Assembly (NCBI RefSeq): GCF_008801715.1 | Contig: NZ_VZPG01000001.1 | Location: forward strand, 372,001-436,000 | Reading direction: 5' to 3' | Length of the DNA: 64,000 bases | DNA from: Pseudochrobactrum saccharolyticum | GTDB lineage: Bacteria; Pseudomonadota; Alphaproteobacteria; Rhizobiales; Rhizobiaceae | Part shown: piece by piece, positions 1-7,268 of the stretch | Position numbering within the stretch: position 1 is the first letter of the stretch | Layout of the letters: every line of letters begins with the position of its first letter | Translations under genes and position numbers: made by a program | Notes under the pieces: model-generated | Told to the model about the DNA's origin: nothing | Database searches by the model: none | The model's input: only the letters and a program-made list of their open reading frames with translations

Positions 1-1096
1 CTTCTGCAATGAATGCAGGGATGGAAGCAACAGGCACAGAAATATCATGTTTGATCGAGCCGCCTTCCGGCTTCTGCGCCGGAGACATTTCCTCACGCAT
101 TTTCCAGAACAGATCAGCCTGCGCACCATTTTGCGCAATGGCTGCATCCTGCACCAGTCCGGCCTCAAAACCTTGCGTCAGAACAGCTTCCATCATTTCC
201 TGCGCATCGGCCTCGGAACGCGCAGAGGAAATCTCGATCAGCACATACCACGGATAAGCGTTTTCCAGCGGATCACGCGCTTCTCCGATATGGCGGAGGA
301 TAAATTCCATGCCAATGCGCGGCATCAGCTCAAAGCCGGTCAGCGCCTGCCCCGCCTGATCGGTCGCCAAACGGAACAGCTGCACCAAATCTTCCGGCGA
401 TTGCAATCCGGCATAGGCGACCGCTTTGCCTTTCGGCTGCGGGTGCATTTTCAGCACAGCCGCGGTGATAACGCCAAGCGTGCCTTCAGCACCAATAAAC
501 AGATCACGCAGATCATAGCCGGTATTGTCTTTTTTCACGCGACGCAGATCATTCAGCACCTGCCCATCCGGCAAGACGACTTCAAGACCAAGGCATAATT
601 CGCGCATATTGCCATAGGCCAGCACAGCCGTACCACCGGCATTGGATGAGAGATTGCCGCCAATCTGGCAGGAACCTTCCGCGCCGAGGGACAGAGGAAA
701 CAACCGTCCCGCATCCTGCACGGCTTCCTGCAGATTTTGCAAAACCACACCGGCTTCAACCGTGACAAGATTGCCGATCGTGTCAATATTGCGGATTTTA
801 TTAAGGCGCGACAGCGAGAGAATGATCGCCCGTCCGCTGCTATCCGGCTGCTGCGCACCGACAAGACCGGTATTACCGCCCTGCGGCACAACAGGTGTTG
901 CAGTCTCATATGCCAGTTTCATAATGGCAGAGACTTCATCCACCGATGCAGGGCGCAGCACCAAAGCAGCGCGGCCATGAAACAGATCGCGTGGTTCGCT
1001 TAAGTAAGAAATCTGATCGGCGGGATCGCGGAGTGCATTTTTCTCACCGACAATTGCAGTGAAGCGTGCGATCAACTCTTCTGAAATCGTCATCAT
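1..1096 (-). CDS. FAD-binding oxidoreductase, D-2-hydroxyacid dehydrogenase-like (3' end cut by window edge)
   Basis: The minus strand is open from a double ATG at 1096/1093 to the left edge, giving at least 365 residues without a stop. Near residues 69-82 it carries the FAD pyrophosphate loop VVPQGGNTGLVGAQ, and near 147-157 GGNLSSNAGGT, both typical of the PCMH/GlcD-type FAD-binding_4 fold. A later KPEGGSIKHDIS segment matches the start of the FAD-oxidase C-terminal domain. Family members oxidise D-lactate, D-2-hydroxyglutarate or glycolate and pass electrons to the respiratory chain; the exact substrate cannot be read here. GGCGGAA precedes the ATGs as a ribosome site. It starts 20 bases after the tsaC stop codon, so the two are probably co-transcribed. 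The C-terminus lies outside the window. Confidence 0.85.
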   Translation of the reverse strand, partial: MMTISEELIARFTAIVGEKNALRDPADQISYLSEPRDLFHGRAALVLRPASVDEVSAIMKLAYETATPVVPQGGNTGLVGAQQPDSSGRAIILSLSRLNKIRNIDTIGNLVTVEAGVVLQNLQEAVQDAGRLFPLSLGAEGSCQIGGNLSSNAGGTAVLAYGNMRELCLGLEVVLPDGQVLNDLRRVKKDNTGYDLRDLFIGAEGTLGVITAAVLKMHPQPKGKAVAYAGLQSPEDLVQLFRLATDQAGQALTGFELMPRIGMEFILRHIGEARDPLENAYPWYVLIEISSARSEADAQEMMEAVLTQGFEAGLVQDAAIAQNGAQADLFWKMREEMSPAQKPEGGSIKHDISVPVASIPAFIAE

Positions 1097-1116
1097 CTGT
1101 TTCCGCCCAGTACCAG

Positions 1117-2079
1117 TTATTCGCGCGGCGCAGCCGCGCGCGCTAAGCGATCATTAATTGCCTCACCCAGACCATGATGCGGCACCGGCTCAACGGCAAT
1201 CGTCTTCGCCCCCGCTGCATCCAGCTTTTTCATATAATCAAACAAATGCACGGCAGCTTCATGCAAGTCACCGGATGGGCTCAGATTCAGCACCGCAACG
1301 GCTTTATCAGCACTACTTGCTCGCTGTGCGCCAAAAGCCAGCAGCGCCTCGCCTTCACGCACTTCAGAGATATTCAACCGCATCGCTGCATCCGGCGCAT
1401 AGTGAGACGCCATCATGCCCGGTGCCTGAATGGCCGCACGCTGATCCAGACGATGCAAAGGCTGAGCGAGAAAGGCTTCAATCTCTTCCGCTGCCAAACC
1501 ACCCGGACGCAGCAGAAATGCCTGACCATTTTCAATTTTAACAATGGTGGATTCCAACCCCACCACACAGGCACCGCCATCAACGATCAGATCGAGTTTG
1601 GCACCCAGATCATCCTGCACCGCCTGTGCCGAGGTGGCGCTGATACGCCCAGAACTATTGGCACTCGGCGCGGCCAGCGGGCGGTCAAGCATGGCGATGA
1701 TCTCACGCACCGACCCGCGCGGCATACGAATGGCCAGTGTTGTGAGACCGGCGGTTACCAGCGGATGTATCTCCGCACCATCACGCACCGGCAGCACCAG
1801 TGTCAGCGGCCCCGGCCAGAATTTTTCCGCAAGTTTACGGGACAGATCATCAAACACCACATAGCGCTCGGCCATTGCAAGCGTCGCCATATGCGCAATC
1901 AGCGGATTGAAATGCGGACGGCCTTTGGCAGAGAAAATACCGGCAACCGCATTGCCATTGGTGGCATCGGCGGCCAGTCCGTAGACAGTCTCGGTCGGCA
2001 GAGCCACAAGTTTGCCTGTGCCCAGCGCATTTGCAGCTAGTTCAAGAGATGAAATGTCAGTAGAAATAATTTGTGCCAT
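1117..2079 (-). CDS. tsaC: L-threonylcarbamoyladenylate synthase (Sua5/YrdC, TsaC)
   Basis: This enzyme makes threonylcarbamoyl-AMP from threonine, bicarbonate and ATP, the first step of t6A formation at position 37 of ANN-decoding tRNAs. The protein of 320 residues has the long Sua5 form: a YrdC domain over about residues 8-205 (LPTETVYGL, SAKGRP, PSANSSGRIS), a linker with ASHYAP near residue 225, and a Sua5 C-terminal domain to the end. The open frame extends 17 codons upstream, but AGGAG lies six bases before the ATG at 2079 and the protein aligns from MAQIIS, so that start is chosen. It sits between a histidine phosphatase gene upstream and the FAD oxidoreductase downstream, all on the minus strand with short gaps. 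Confidence 0.93.
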   Translation of the reverse strand: MAQIISTDISSLELAANALGTGKLVALPTETVYGLAADATNGNAVAGIFSAKGRPHFNPLIAHMATLAMAERYVVFDDLSRKLAEKFWPGPLTLVLPVRDGAEIHPLVTAGLTTLAIRMPRGSVREIIAMLDRPLAAPSANSSGRISATSAQAVQDDLGAKLDLIVDGGACVVGLESTIVKIENGQAFLLRPGGLAAEEIEAFLAQPLHRLDQRAAIQAPGMMASHYAPDAAMRLNISEVREGEALLAFGAQRASSADKAVAVLNLSPSGDLHEAAVHLFDYMKKLDAAGAKTIAVEPVPHHGLGEAINDRLARAAAPRE

Positions 2080-2179
2080 GCCGCGCTCCTGCAATTTTTT
2101 GCAAGCTGGCAGCACTGTCAGGACCTGCATGTTCTCTGACTACAGAACCATGAAACGCGATGCAAGACTGTAATCCCTG

Positions 2180-2761
2180 TCAGCTGCGATCATTGATGTT
2201 TCGCCAATGATGCAGCATCTGTTTTGCCCCGTCATCATAGTGCCAATAATGCCCCTGCGAAGGTTGATCATAGCGGCGGGAAACCGGCAATCCGACCAGC
2301 GCACAATAAAGCAATGTGCCGGTTGCCCCATGACCACAGATGACAATGTTCTTGTGCTGAGCCTTGGCAGCAGCATCCATAATATCACGAACTGCCGTGC
2401 AAATTCTCGCCTGTGCATCCACCGCTCTTTCCCAACCGCGCACGGAATGATGCCGTTGAGCAAAGAACTGGTCAGCAAGTTGTTCAAACTCTGCCGGAGG
2501 GAGGAAACCCGTTGCGGAGCGGCCATTTTCTCCCAAGGCACTATGGCTCTGCACAGTCTTGTTAAAATACGCACCCAATAAAGCAGCAGTCTCCTGCGCC
2601 TTGGTTTCCTTACTGCTCCAGATCATATCCGGCACCGGCCAGATTTTGCGTTCGAGAAACTGTTGCAATGCAACCCTGCCCGCTTGTGACAAATGCCAGC
2701 GCTCAACCGGCACAATCGGATCAACAACAACCTGCGGATGGCTCAGAAAAATCAGCTGCAT
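2180..2761 (-). CDS. histidine phosphatase family protein with variant N-terminal motif
   Basis: The protein of 193 residues has the phosphoglycerate-mutase-like fold of the histidine phosphatase superfamily. The N-terminal catalytic motif, usually RHG, reads LSHPQV at residues 6-11, keeping the histidine (H8) but not the flanking arginine and glycine. The second motif CGHG near residue 146 keeps its histidine, and WSSKETKAQETA resembles the usual sequence after the first helix. SHP variants occur as a subfamily in related bacteria, so this is probably not decay. The substrate is unknown. A hairpin at 2793-2825 separates it from der upstream, so it probably has its own promoter; the tsaC start lies about 100 bases downstream. 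Confidence 0.8.
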   Translation of the reverse strand: MQLIFLSHPQVVVDPIVPVERWHLSQAGRVALQQFLERKIWPVPDMIWSSKETKAQETAALLGAYFNKTVQSHSALGENGRSATGFLPPAEFEQLADQFFAQRHHSVRGWERAVDAQARICTAVRDIMDAAAKAQHKNIVICGHGATGTLLYCALVGLPVSRRYDQPSQGHYWHYDDGAKQMLHHWRNINDRS

Positions 2762-2792
2762 TGCATTCCTGCCAATCTTTTACCGGCAATAA

Positions 2793-2825
2793 AAAATCCT
2801 GCCGGAACACTTCCGGCAGGATTTT
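2793..2825 (-). terminator. intrinsic terminator of der
   Basis: Perfect inverted repeat with 15-base arms (AAAATCCTGCCGGAA / TTCCGGCAGGATTTT) and a CAC loop. It lies 23 bases past the der stop codon, with a T-run on the minus strand. Confidence 0.85.
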
Positions 2826-2847
2826 AAAATACATCATCAAGATGACA

Positions 2848-4287
2848 TCAGCGTTTCTTCTTTGCCCGTCCGGCAAAAGGATTTTCCGATGTACGCAAGG
2901 ACAGGCGGATTGGCACGCCCGGCATTTCGAATGTATCACGCAGACCATTGATGAGATAACGCACATAGGATTGCGGCATCACATCAGGACGCGAGCAAGA
3001 CACCATGAAGCCCGGCGGGCGTGTCTTGACCTGCGTCATATACTTCACTTTAAGACGACGACCAGCCACTGCCGGTGGCGGATGATGGGTAATCACACCT
3101 TCAAGCCAGCGGTTCAGACGACCTGTGGAGATACGCGTATTCCAGATACGGTGCGTCATCTCGACATTTTCCATCAGCTTATCAATGCCGTGGCCGGTTT
3201 CACCGGAAATCGGCACAGCGCGGATGCCGCGTACCTGCGGCAGCAGACGCTCGGTCTTTTCACGCAGATCAGCCAGCAATGCCTGACGGTCTTCGATCAG
3301 ATCCCATTTATTGAAAGCGATAATCGGCGCACGGCCTTCACGGATAATCAGATCGATGATCTGCAAATCCTGCTTTTCAAAAGGAATGGTCGCATCGAGA
3401 ACGATAATCACCACTTCCGCAAAACGGATAGCACGCAGGCCATCGGCAACGGAGAGCTTTTCCAGCTTTTCCTGCACGCGCGCTTTGCGGCGCAGACCAG
3501 CAGTATCGAACAGCTTAACTTCGCGGCCACGCCATTCCCATTCAACGGAAATCGAGTCGCGGGTAATACCGGCTTCAGGGCCTGTCAGCAGGCGATCCTG
3601 ACCGAGCATTGTATTAATCATTGTGGACTTACCGGCATTCGGGCGTCCGACAATGGCAATGCGCAGCGGCTTGGTCGCGTCATATTCAGGGATGATTTCC
3701 TCATCCTCATCGCTGACGTCTTCACCAACCAGTGCGCCGATTTTTTCCTGCGTAAATTCTTCTTCGGCTTTTTCTTCCGCGAAGGCTTTTTCTTTGCCGA
3801 TCGCTTCCACAATCGCATCGCGCAGATCAGGCAGACCCTGACCATGTTCAGCGGAGATCGGGCAAGGCTCGCCCAGACCCAAACGATAGGCATCATAAAG
3901 ACCGGCATCAGCGCCGCGGGCTTCAGACTTATTGGCAACCAGAATAATCGGCTTGCTGAATTTGCGTACCAGCTGCGCGAATTCAATATCCGTCGGCGTC
4001 AGACCGGCTTTGGCATCAATCACGAACAGAACCGCATCAGCCTCGTCAATCGCGGCTTCGGTCTGCGCGCGCATACGCCCCTCCAGCGTACCGGCTTCGG
4101 CAATTTCGAGACCGGCAGTGTCGATCACTTTGAAATGCAGATCATAGAGCTTGCCGTCGTGGATACGACGGTCACGGGTAACACCCGGCGTATCATCGAC
4201 CAGCGCCAGTTTGCGCCCGACAATGCGGTTAAACAGTGTGGACTTGCCGACATTCGGACGTCCGATAATTGCGAGTGTAAAGCTCAT
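2848..4287 (-). CDS. der: ribosome-assembly GTPase Der (EngA)
   Basis: Der is an essential double GTPase that acts in maturation of the 50S ribosomal subunit. The sequence shows two G domains in tandem: the first P-loop GRPNVGKST near residue 9 and the second GRPNAGKST near residue 215. Each is followed by DTAGL and NKxD-type motifs (VANKSE, FNKWDL). A KH-like C-terminal domain fills the last 100 or so residues. Length 479 is normal for alphaproteobacteria, with an acidic spacer EDVSDEDEE between the G domains. It follows a YfgM-like TPR gene; in E. coli the order is yfgM-bamB-der, and no bamB is present here. Confidence 0.97.
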   Translation of the reverse strand: MSFTLAIIGRPNVGKSTLFNRIVGRKLALVDDTPGVTRDRRIHDGKLYDLHFKVIDTAGLEIAEAGTLEGRMRAQTEAAIDEADAVLFVIDAKAGLTPTDIEFAQLVRKFSKPIILVANKSEARGADAGLYDAYRLGLGEPCPISAEHGQGLPDLRDAIVEAIGKEKAFAEEKAEEEFTQEKIGALVGEDVSDEDEEIIPEYDATKPLRIAIVGRPNAGKSTMINTMLGQDRLLTGPEAGITRDSISVEWEWRGREVKLFDTAGLRRKARVQEKLEKLSVADGLRAIRFAEVVIIVLDATIPFEKQDLQIIDLIIREGRAPIIAFNKWDLIEDRQALLADLREKTERLLPQVRGIRAVPISGETGHGIDKLMENVEMTHRIWNTRISTGRLNRWLEGVITHHPPPAVAGRRLKVKYMTQVKTRPPGFMVSCSRPDVMPQSYVRYLINGLRDTFEMPGVPIRLSLRTSENPFAGRAKKKR

Positions 4288-4308
4288 TCAGCTTATTTTT
4301 CCGTATTA

Positions 4309-4337
4309 TAGAGCGGCACATGAACCGTCCCGCTCTA
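4309..4337. repeat. short palindrome with TAGAGCGG / CCGCTCTA ends
   Basis: A 29-base inverted repeat with eight-base perfect arms lies in the gap between the TPR gene and der. Its ends match those of the larger dispersed repeats in this window (TAGAGC...GCTCTA). It could be an operon-internal hairpin; no T-run follows. Confidence 0.6.
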
Positions 4338-4346
4338 ATGAGTGTT

Positions 4347-5018
4347 TCAGCCTTTTGCTGCAGTCTCTGTGCTGCGCATCAGGTCAAGCATTGTATTGGC
4401 ACGCTGGCGGAGATTGGCGGGAATTGCCGCGTCATCCGCATTTTGCTGGAACAGTTTGCGCGCATCGTCTGCACGACCTGCCTTATAAGCAGCCAGACCC
4501 AGCACTTCACGGGCAGAACCGCGCATCGGATTACCATCCGCGCTCAGTGTTTCCGCACGTTTGGCAACATCTTCATAAGAGCCGGTATCCACCAGAATAT
4601 AGGCAGCCCGCAGCTTGGCAACATCACGCAGAGCAACCGGTGCCTTGCTGTCTGCCGCAACCGCATCAAAAGCAGTGACCGCACCGGCCATGTCTTTTTT
4701 CTGCTCAAGCAATGTTGCTGTGCGCAACTGTGCCAGAACCGGATAAGACCCTGCGCCTTCGGTTTCCAGCTTCTTCAGAGCGCTCAGGGCTTCATCTGTT
4801 TTCTTTTCACCGGCCAGATCAAGCGCCGTCAGGAACTGATCGCCCGACACTGCCGCTTTGCTTTCACGCCAATATTCATAACCGACATAACCGGCTGTAC
4901 CGATAACAACGGCTACCGCGCCACCGATCAAAACCGGACCAAAACGCCGCCATACAGCGCGTACCTGTTCTGAGCGGAGCTCTTCGTTGACTTCGCGGAT
5001 AAAGCTGTCGTCTGTCAT
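4347..5018 (-). CDS. YfgM-like tetratricopeptide membrane protein
   Basis: Protein of 223 residues with a short charged cytoplasmic N-terminus, one transmembrane segment around residues 28-48 (PVLIGGAVAVVIGTAGYVGY) and a periplasmic part rich in Ala/Leu/Asp helices that fits the TPR_21 domain. This is the architecture of YfgM, an ancillary subunit of the SecYEG translocon that works with periplasmic chaperones. The ATG at 5018 has AGGG five bases before it. It lies directly upstream of der in the same direction, as in E. coli but without bamB between them, and is probably in the same operon. Confidence 0.82.
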   Translation of the reverse strand: MTDDSFIREVNEELRSEQVRAVWRRFGPVLIGGAVAVVIGTAGYVGYEYWRESKAAVSGDQFLTALDLAGEKKTDEALSALKKLETEGAGSYPVLAQLRTATLLEQKKDMAGAVTAFDAVAADSKAPVALRDVAKLRAAYILVDTGSYEDVAKRAETLSADGNPMRGSAREVLGLAAYKAGRADDARKLFQQNADDAAIPANLRQRANTMLDLMRSTETAAKG

Positions 5019-5323
5019 GAATACCCTGTGAAACTTGTCAAGATTATCGAATATGCATCAAGAGCACGGACTATATACACAGCCCGCGACTTAACACACC
5101 TATCCGGCTTTTAGTCGGAATCGCCGACAGATGGTAGTCCTGATTGCGAATTCCTGCATAATTCCTTAATTTGCGCTGCTTAGCGCTCAAATCAATGGCA
5201 CAGCATCAAGAGATCAGAGCATCTTTGTGCATCCATTTAGACGCAGAGCGCTCTCTGCCTGTGCTTTGCCACATTTCATACCTAATCAATCCGCTTCCGA
5301 TTTCGCAATGAGCTTTCGTTTTC
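5019..5323. other. intergenic, divergent promoter region
   Basis: 305 bases between the divergent TPR and deacetylase genes. It must hold the promoters of both, but I see no clear operator, RNA or coding sequence; a short inverted repeat (CGGCTTTTAGTCGGAATCGCCG) lies near 5104-5127. Confidence 0.5.
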
Positions 5324-6343
5324 ATGTATCAGTCTCTTCTTTCCGGTTTTGCGGTTTCTCTGTGTCTGGCCACGGCTGCGCAGGCGATGCCCGATATGCC
5401 TGCAGCGCCTCAGCAACAGGAAAAACCGGCTGATACCCGCCCGAAACAGGTGGTGATTATCTCCTTTGACGGCGCGCATGATAACAAGCTCTGGCAGCGC
5501 AGCCGCGCATTGGGGCAGGAAACCGGTGCACATTTCACCTATTTTCTCTCCTGCGTCTTTTATCTGGAGCGCGCAGACCGCGCGCAATATCAGCCACCGC
5601 GTATGAAAGCAGGCCGCTCCAATGTCGGCTTTGCACAGGATAAAGCAGAAATTGCCACCCGTCTCGATCAGGTGTGGAAAGCCAATCTGGAAGGTCATGA
5701 AATTGCCAGCCACGGTTGCGGCCATTTTGACGGCAAGAGCTGGACTACAAAAGAATGGGCGCAGGAAATTCAGGCATTCCGCACTATTGTCGGCAATGCA
5801 TGGAGCGCCAATAAAATTGACGGCGAACCGGAAGGCTGGAAAGATCTGGTCTATAACAAGATCACCGGCTTTCGTGCGCCCTATCTCTCCGATGACAAGC
5901 CGGTGCAGACAGCTTTGCGTGAAAGCGGTTTTGCCTATCAGGCCAGCGGCGTAACCTCAGGGCCTGAATTGCCAAAGAATTTTGCAGGTCTCAAAAGTTT
6001 TGGCCTGCCGCTGATACCGGAAGGCCCTGCCCGCAAACCCGTGATTGCCATGGACTATAATCTCTATGTGCGCCATTCGGGCGGCAAAGAGAAACCGGAA
6101 CAGGCAGCGCAATTTGAGCAGCGCAGCTATGATGCCTTTATGAATGCGTTCAACAAACAATATGACGGCCAGCGTATTCCGCTGCAAATGGGCTTCCACT
6201 TTGTGCTGATGAATAACGGCGCTTACTGGAATGCGCTGGAGCGTTTTGCCCGTGATGTGTGTAAGCGTCAGGATGTGCGCTGCGTCAGCTATCAGGATTA
6301 TCTGGCGGAGCCGGAACTGCATAAAAGACAAACCGTTCTCTGA
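5324..6343 (+). CDS. secreted polysaccharide deacetylase family protein
   Basis: Protein of 339 residues with a signal peptide over about residues 1-21 (ending AAQAMP), then a proline/glutamine-rich linker. The catalytic module has the NodB-type signatures: FDGAHD at 48-53, holding the likely catalytic and metal aspartates, and HEIASHGCGH at 125-134, giving the HxxxxH metal motif. A later RAPYL segment (FRAPYLS) is also typical. Such enzymes remove N-acetyl groups from peptidoglycan, chitin-like or capsular sugars in the periplasm; the substrate here is unknown. No strong ribosome site precedes the ATG at 5324, but it is the only start that gives a full signal peptide. Its 3' end overlaps a hairpin shared with the converging ArsC-like gene. 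Confidence 0.85.
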   Translation: MYQSLLSGFAVSLCLATAAQAMPDMPAAPQQQEKPADTRPKQVVIISFDGAHDNKLWQRSRALGQETGAHFTYFLSCVFYLERADRAQYQPPRMKAGRSNVGFAQDKAEIATRLDQVWKANLEGHEIASHGCGHFDGKSWTTKEWAQEIQAFRTIVGNAWSANKIDGEPEGWKDLVYNKITGFRAPYLSDDKPVQTALRESGFAYQASGVTSGPELPKNFAGLKSFGLPLIPEGPARKPVIAMDYNLYVRHSGGKEKPEQAAQFEQRSYDAFMNAFNKQYDGQRIPLQMGFHFVLMNNGAYWNALERFARDVCKRQDVRCVSYQDYLAEPELHKRQTVL

Positions 6344-6358
6344 CAGAACAGAGAACGG
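6333..6358. terminator. hairpin between convergent genes
   Basis: CCGTTCTCTG / CAGAGAACGG with a six-base loop, overlapping the deacetylase stop codon. T-rich sequence follows only on the minus strand, so it mainly suits the ArsC-like gene. Confidence 0.6.
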
Positions 6359-6370
6359 CAGTTTGAAGAT

Positions 6371-6724
6371 TTAAGCGAAAAATTCCGCGTAGATTTCCGG
6401 TTTGAAACCGGCCAGCAATTTGCCGTCCTTTTCCAACACCGGACGCTTAATCATCGACAGATTGCCGAGCATCAGTTCAATAGCCTTGGCTTCAGTCAAA
6501 TCCTGCTTCTGTGCATCATCGAGTTTACGGAATGTCTGCCCTGCGCGGTTGATTACCGTTTCCCAGCCCAGTGTCTGGCACCAGTTTTCCAGCTTGGCAC
6601 GATCCAGACCAACCTTTTTATAATCATGAAAGTCAAAGGCAATATTCTGTGCGCTCAGCCAGTCCTGTGCCTTGCGCATCGTGTCACAGTTTTTAATTCC
6701 GTAAATGGTTACAGTCACGTCCAT
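6371..6724 (-). CDS. ArsC/Spx-family reductase-like protein (YffB type)
   Basis: A thioredoxin-fold protein of 117 residues. GIKNCDTMRKA places a single N-terminal cysteine at C13, followed by the KVGLD and MIKRPVL segments that define the ArsC-like/YffB family. Unlike true arsenate reductases it has no arsenic genes near it; related YffB proteins bind glutathione and their role is unclear. The start is ambiguous: the ATG at 6724 is only one base from GAGAGG, whereas the GTG at 6718 lies seven bases away, so the shorter form may be the real one. It converges on the deacetylase gene. Confidence 0.85.
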   Translation of the reverse strand: MDVTVTIYGIKNCDTMRKAQDWLSAQNIAFDFHDYKKVGLDRAKLENWCQTLGWETVINRAGQTFRKLDDAQKQDLTEAKAIELMLGNLSMIKRPVLEKDGKLLAGFKPEIYAEFFA

Positions 6725-6743
6725 TCCTCTCTTAGTGATAATG

Positions 6744-7193
6744 CTATTTCAGCGTCTGTGCCGGATGATCATGATCGTGGCCGCATTGGCTGTGATCTTC
6801 GAGTATCTGGATCACCCTGCATTCACAAACCCGTCCGTGATCACATTCACTCACCATGCGGCGTAATTCATCGCGCAAGGCTGACAGGCGCTCAATCCGG
6901 TCTTCAATCTCATCAAGATGACGCCGCGCAATCGAATCTGCCTCGTGACAGGACGCATTGGGCGTCTCAGTCATTGCCAGTAATTCACGGATATCATTGA
7001 TTTCAAAGCCGAGATCACGGGCATGACGGATAAAAGTCAGGCGCTTAATATCTTCCGCGCCATATTCCCGTCGCTGACTCTCGGTGCGTTCAGGCTCGCG
7101 TATCAGCCCGATTTGCTCGTAAAAACGGATAGTTGGCACCTTAACACCGCTGCGTGCCGCAACTTTGCCAATCGTATAACCTTTTTTGTCCAT
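6744..7193 (-). CDS. MerR-family Zn/Cd/Pb-responsive regulator (ZntR/CadR-like)
   Basis: The open frame begins far upstream, but the MerR protein starts at the ATG at 7193 (GGAG nearby) and has 149 residues. It has an N-terminal winged helix (YTIGKVAARSGVKVPTIRFYE), a long dimerisation helix, and metal cysteines C82, C117, C123 and C125 spaced much as in ZntR, then a histidine-rich C-terminal tail (CGHDHDH). MerR proteins activate by untwisting a promoter with an over-long spacer. It is divergent from the zntA-like ATPase gene, and a matching operator lies between them at 7202-7232. Confidence 0.9.
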   Translation of the reverse strand: MDKKGYTIGKVAARSGVKVPTIRFYEQIGLIREPERTESQRREYGAEDIKRLTFIRHARDLGFEINDIRELLAMTETPNASCHEADSIARRHLDEIEDRIERLSALRDELRRMVSECDHGRVCECRVIQILEDHSQCGHDHDHPAQTLK

Positions 7194-7201
7194 TTTTCCG
7201 C

Positions 7202-7232
7202 TTGCTCCTATAGCCACTAGAGCATTTAGGGT
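7202..7232 (+). promoter_or_regulatory. MerR-type promoter/operator for the metal ATPase gene
   Basis: A near-palindrome GCTCCTATAGCCACTAGAGC (7204-7223) lies between TTGCTC (7202-7207, possible -35) and TAGGGT (7227-7232, possible -10). The 19-base spacer is the hallmark of MerR-controlled promoters, and the dyad resembles CadR/ZntR operators. Confidence 0.7.
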
Positions 7233-7268
7233 CTTTCTCAAAAGATGCAAGAGAAAAGGAAATTGGAG

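Noticed and set aside
2668-4311. Long plus-strand open frame (about 547 codons) opposite der
   Set aside because: It is antisense to a certain gene, has skewed composition (many His, Gln, Arg, Thr), no ribosome site and no family likeness.
7216-7231. TAGAGCATTTAG next to the MerR operator as another repeat end
   Set aside because: Only the seven-base end matches; no repeat body or second arm follows, and the sequence is better explained by the operator.
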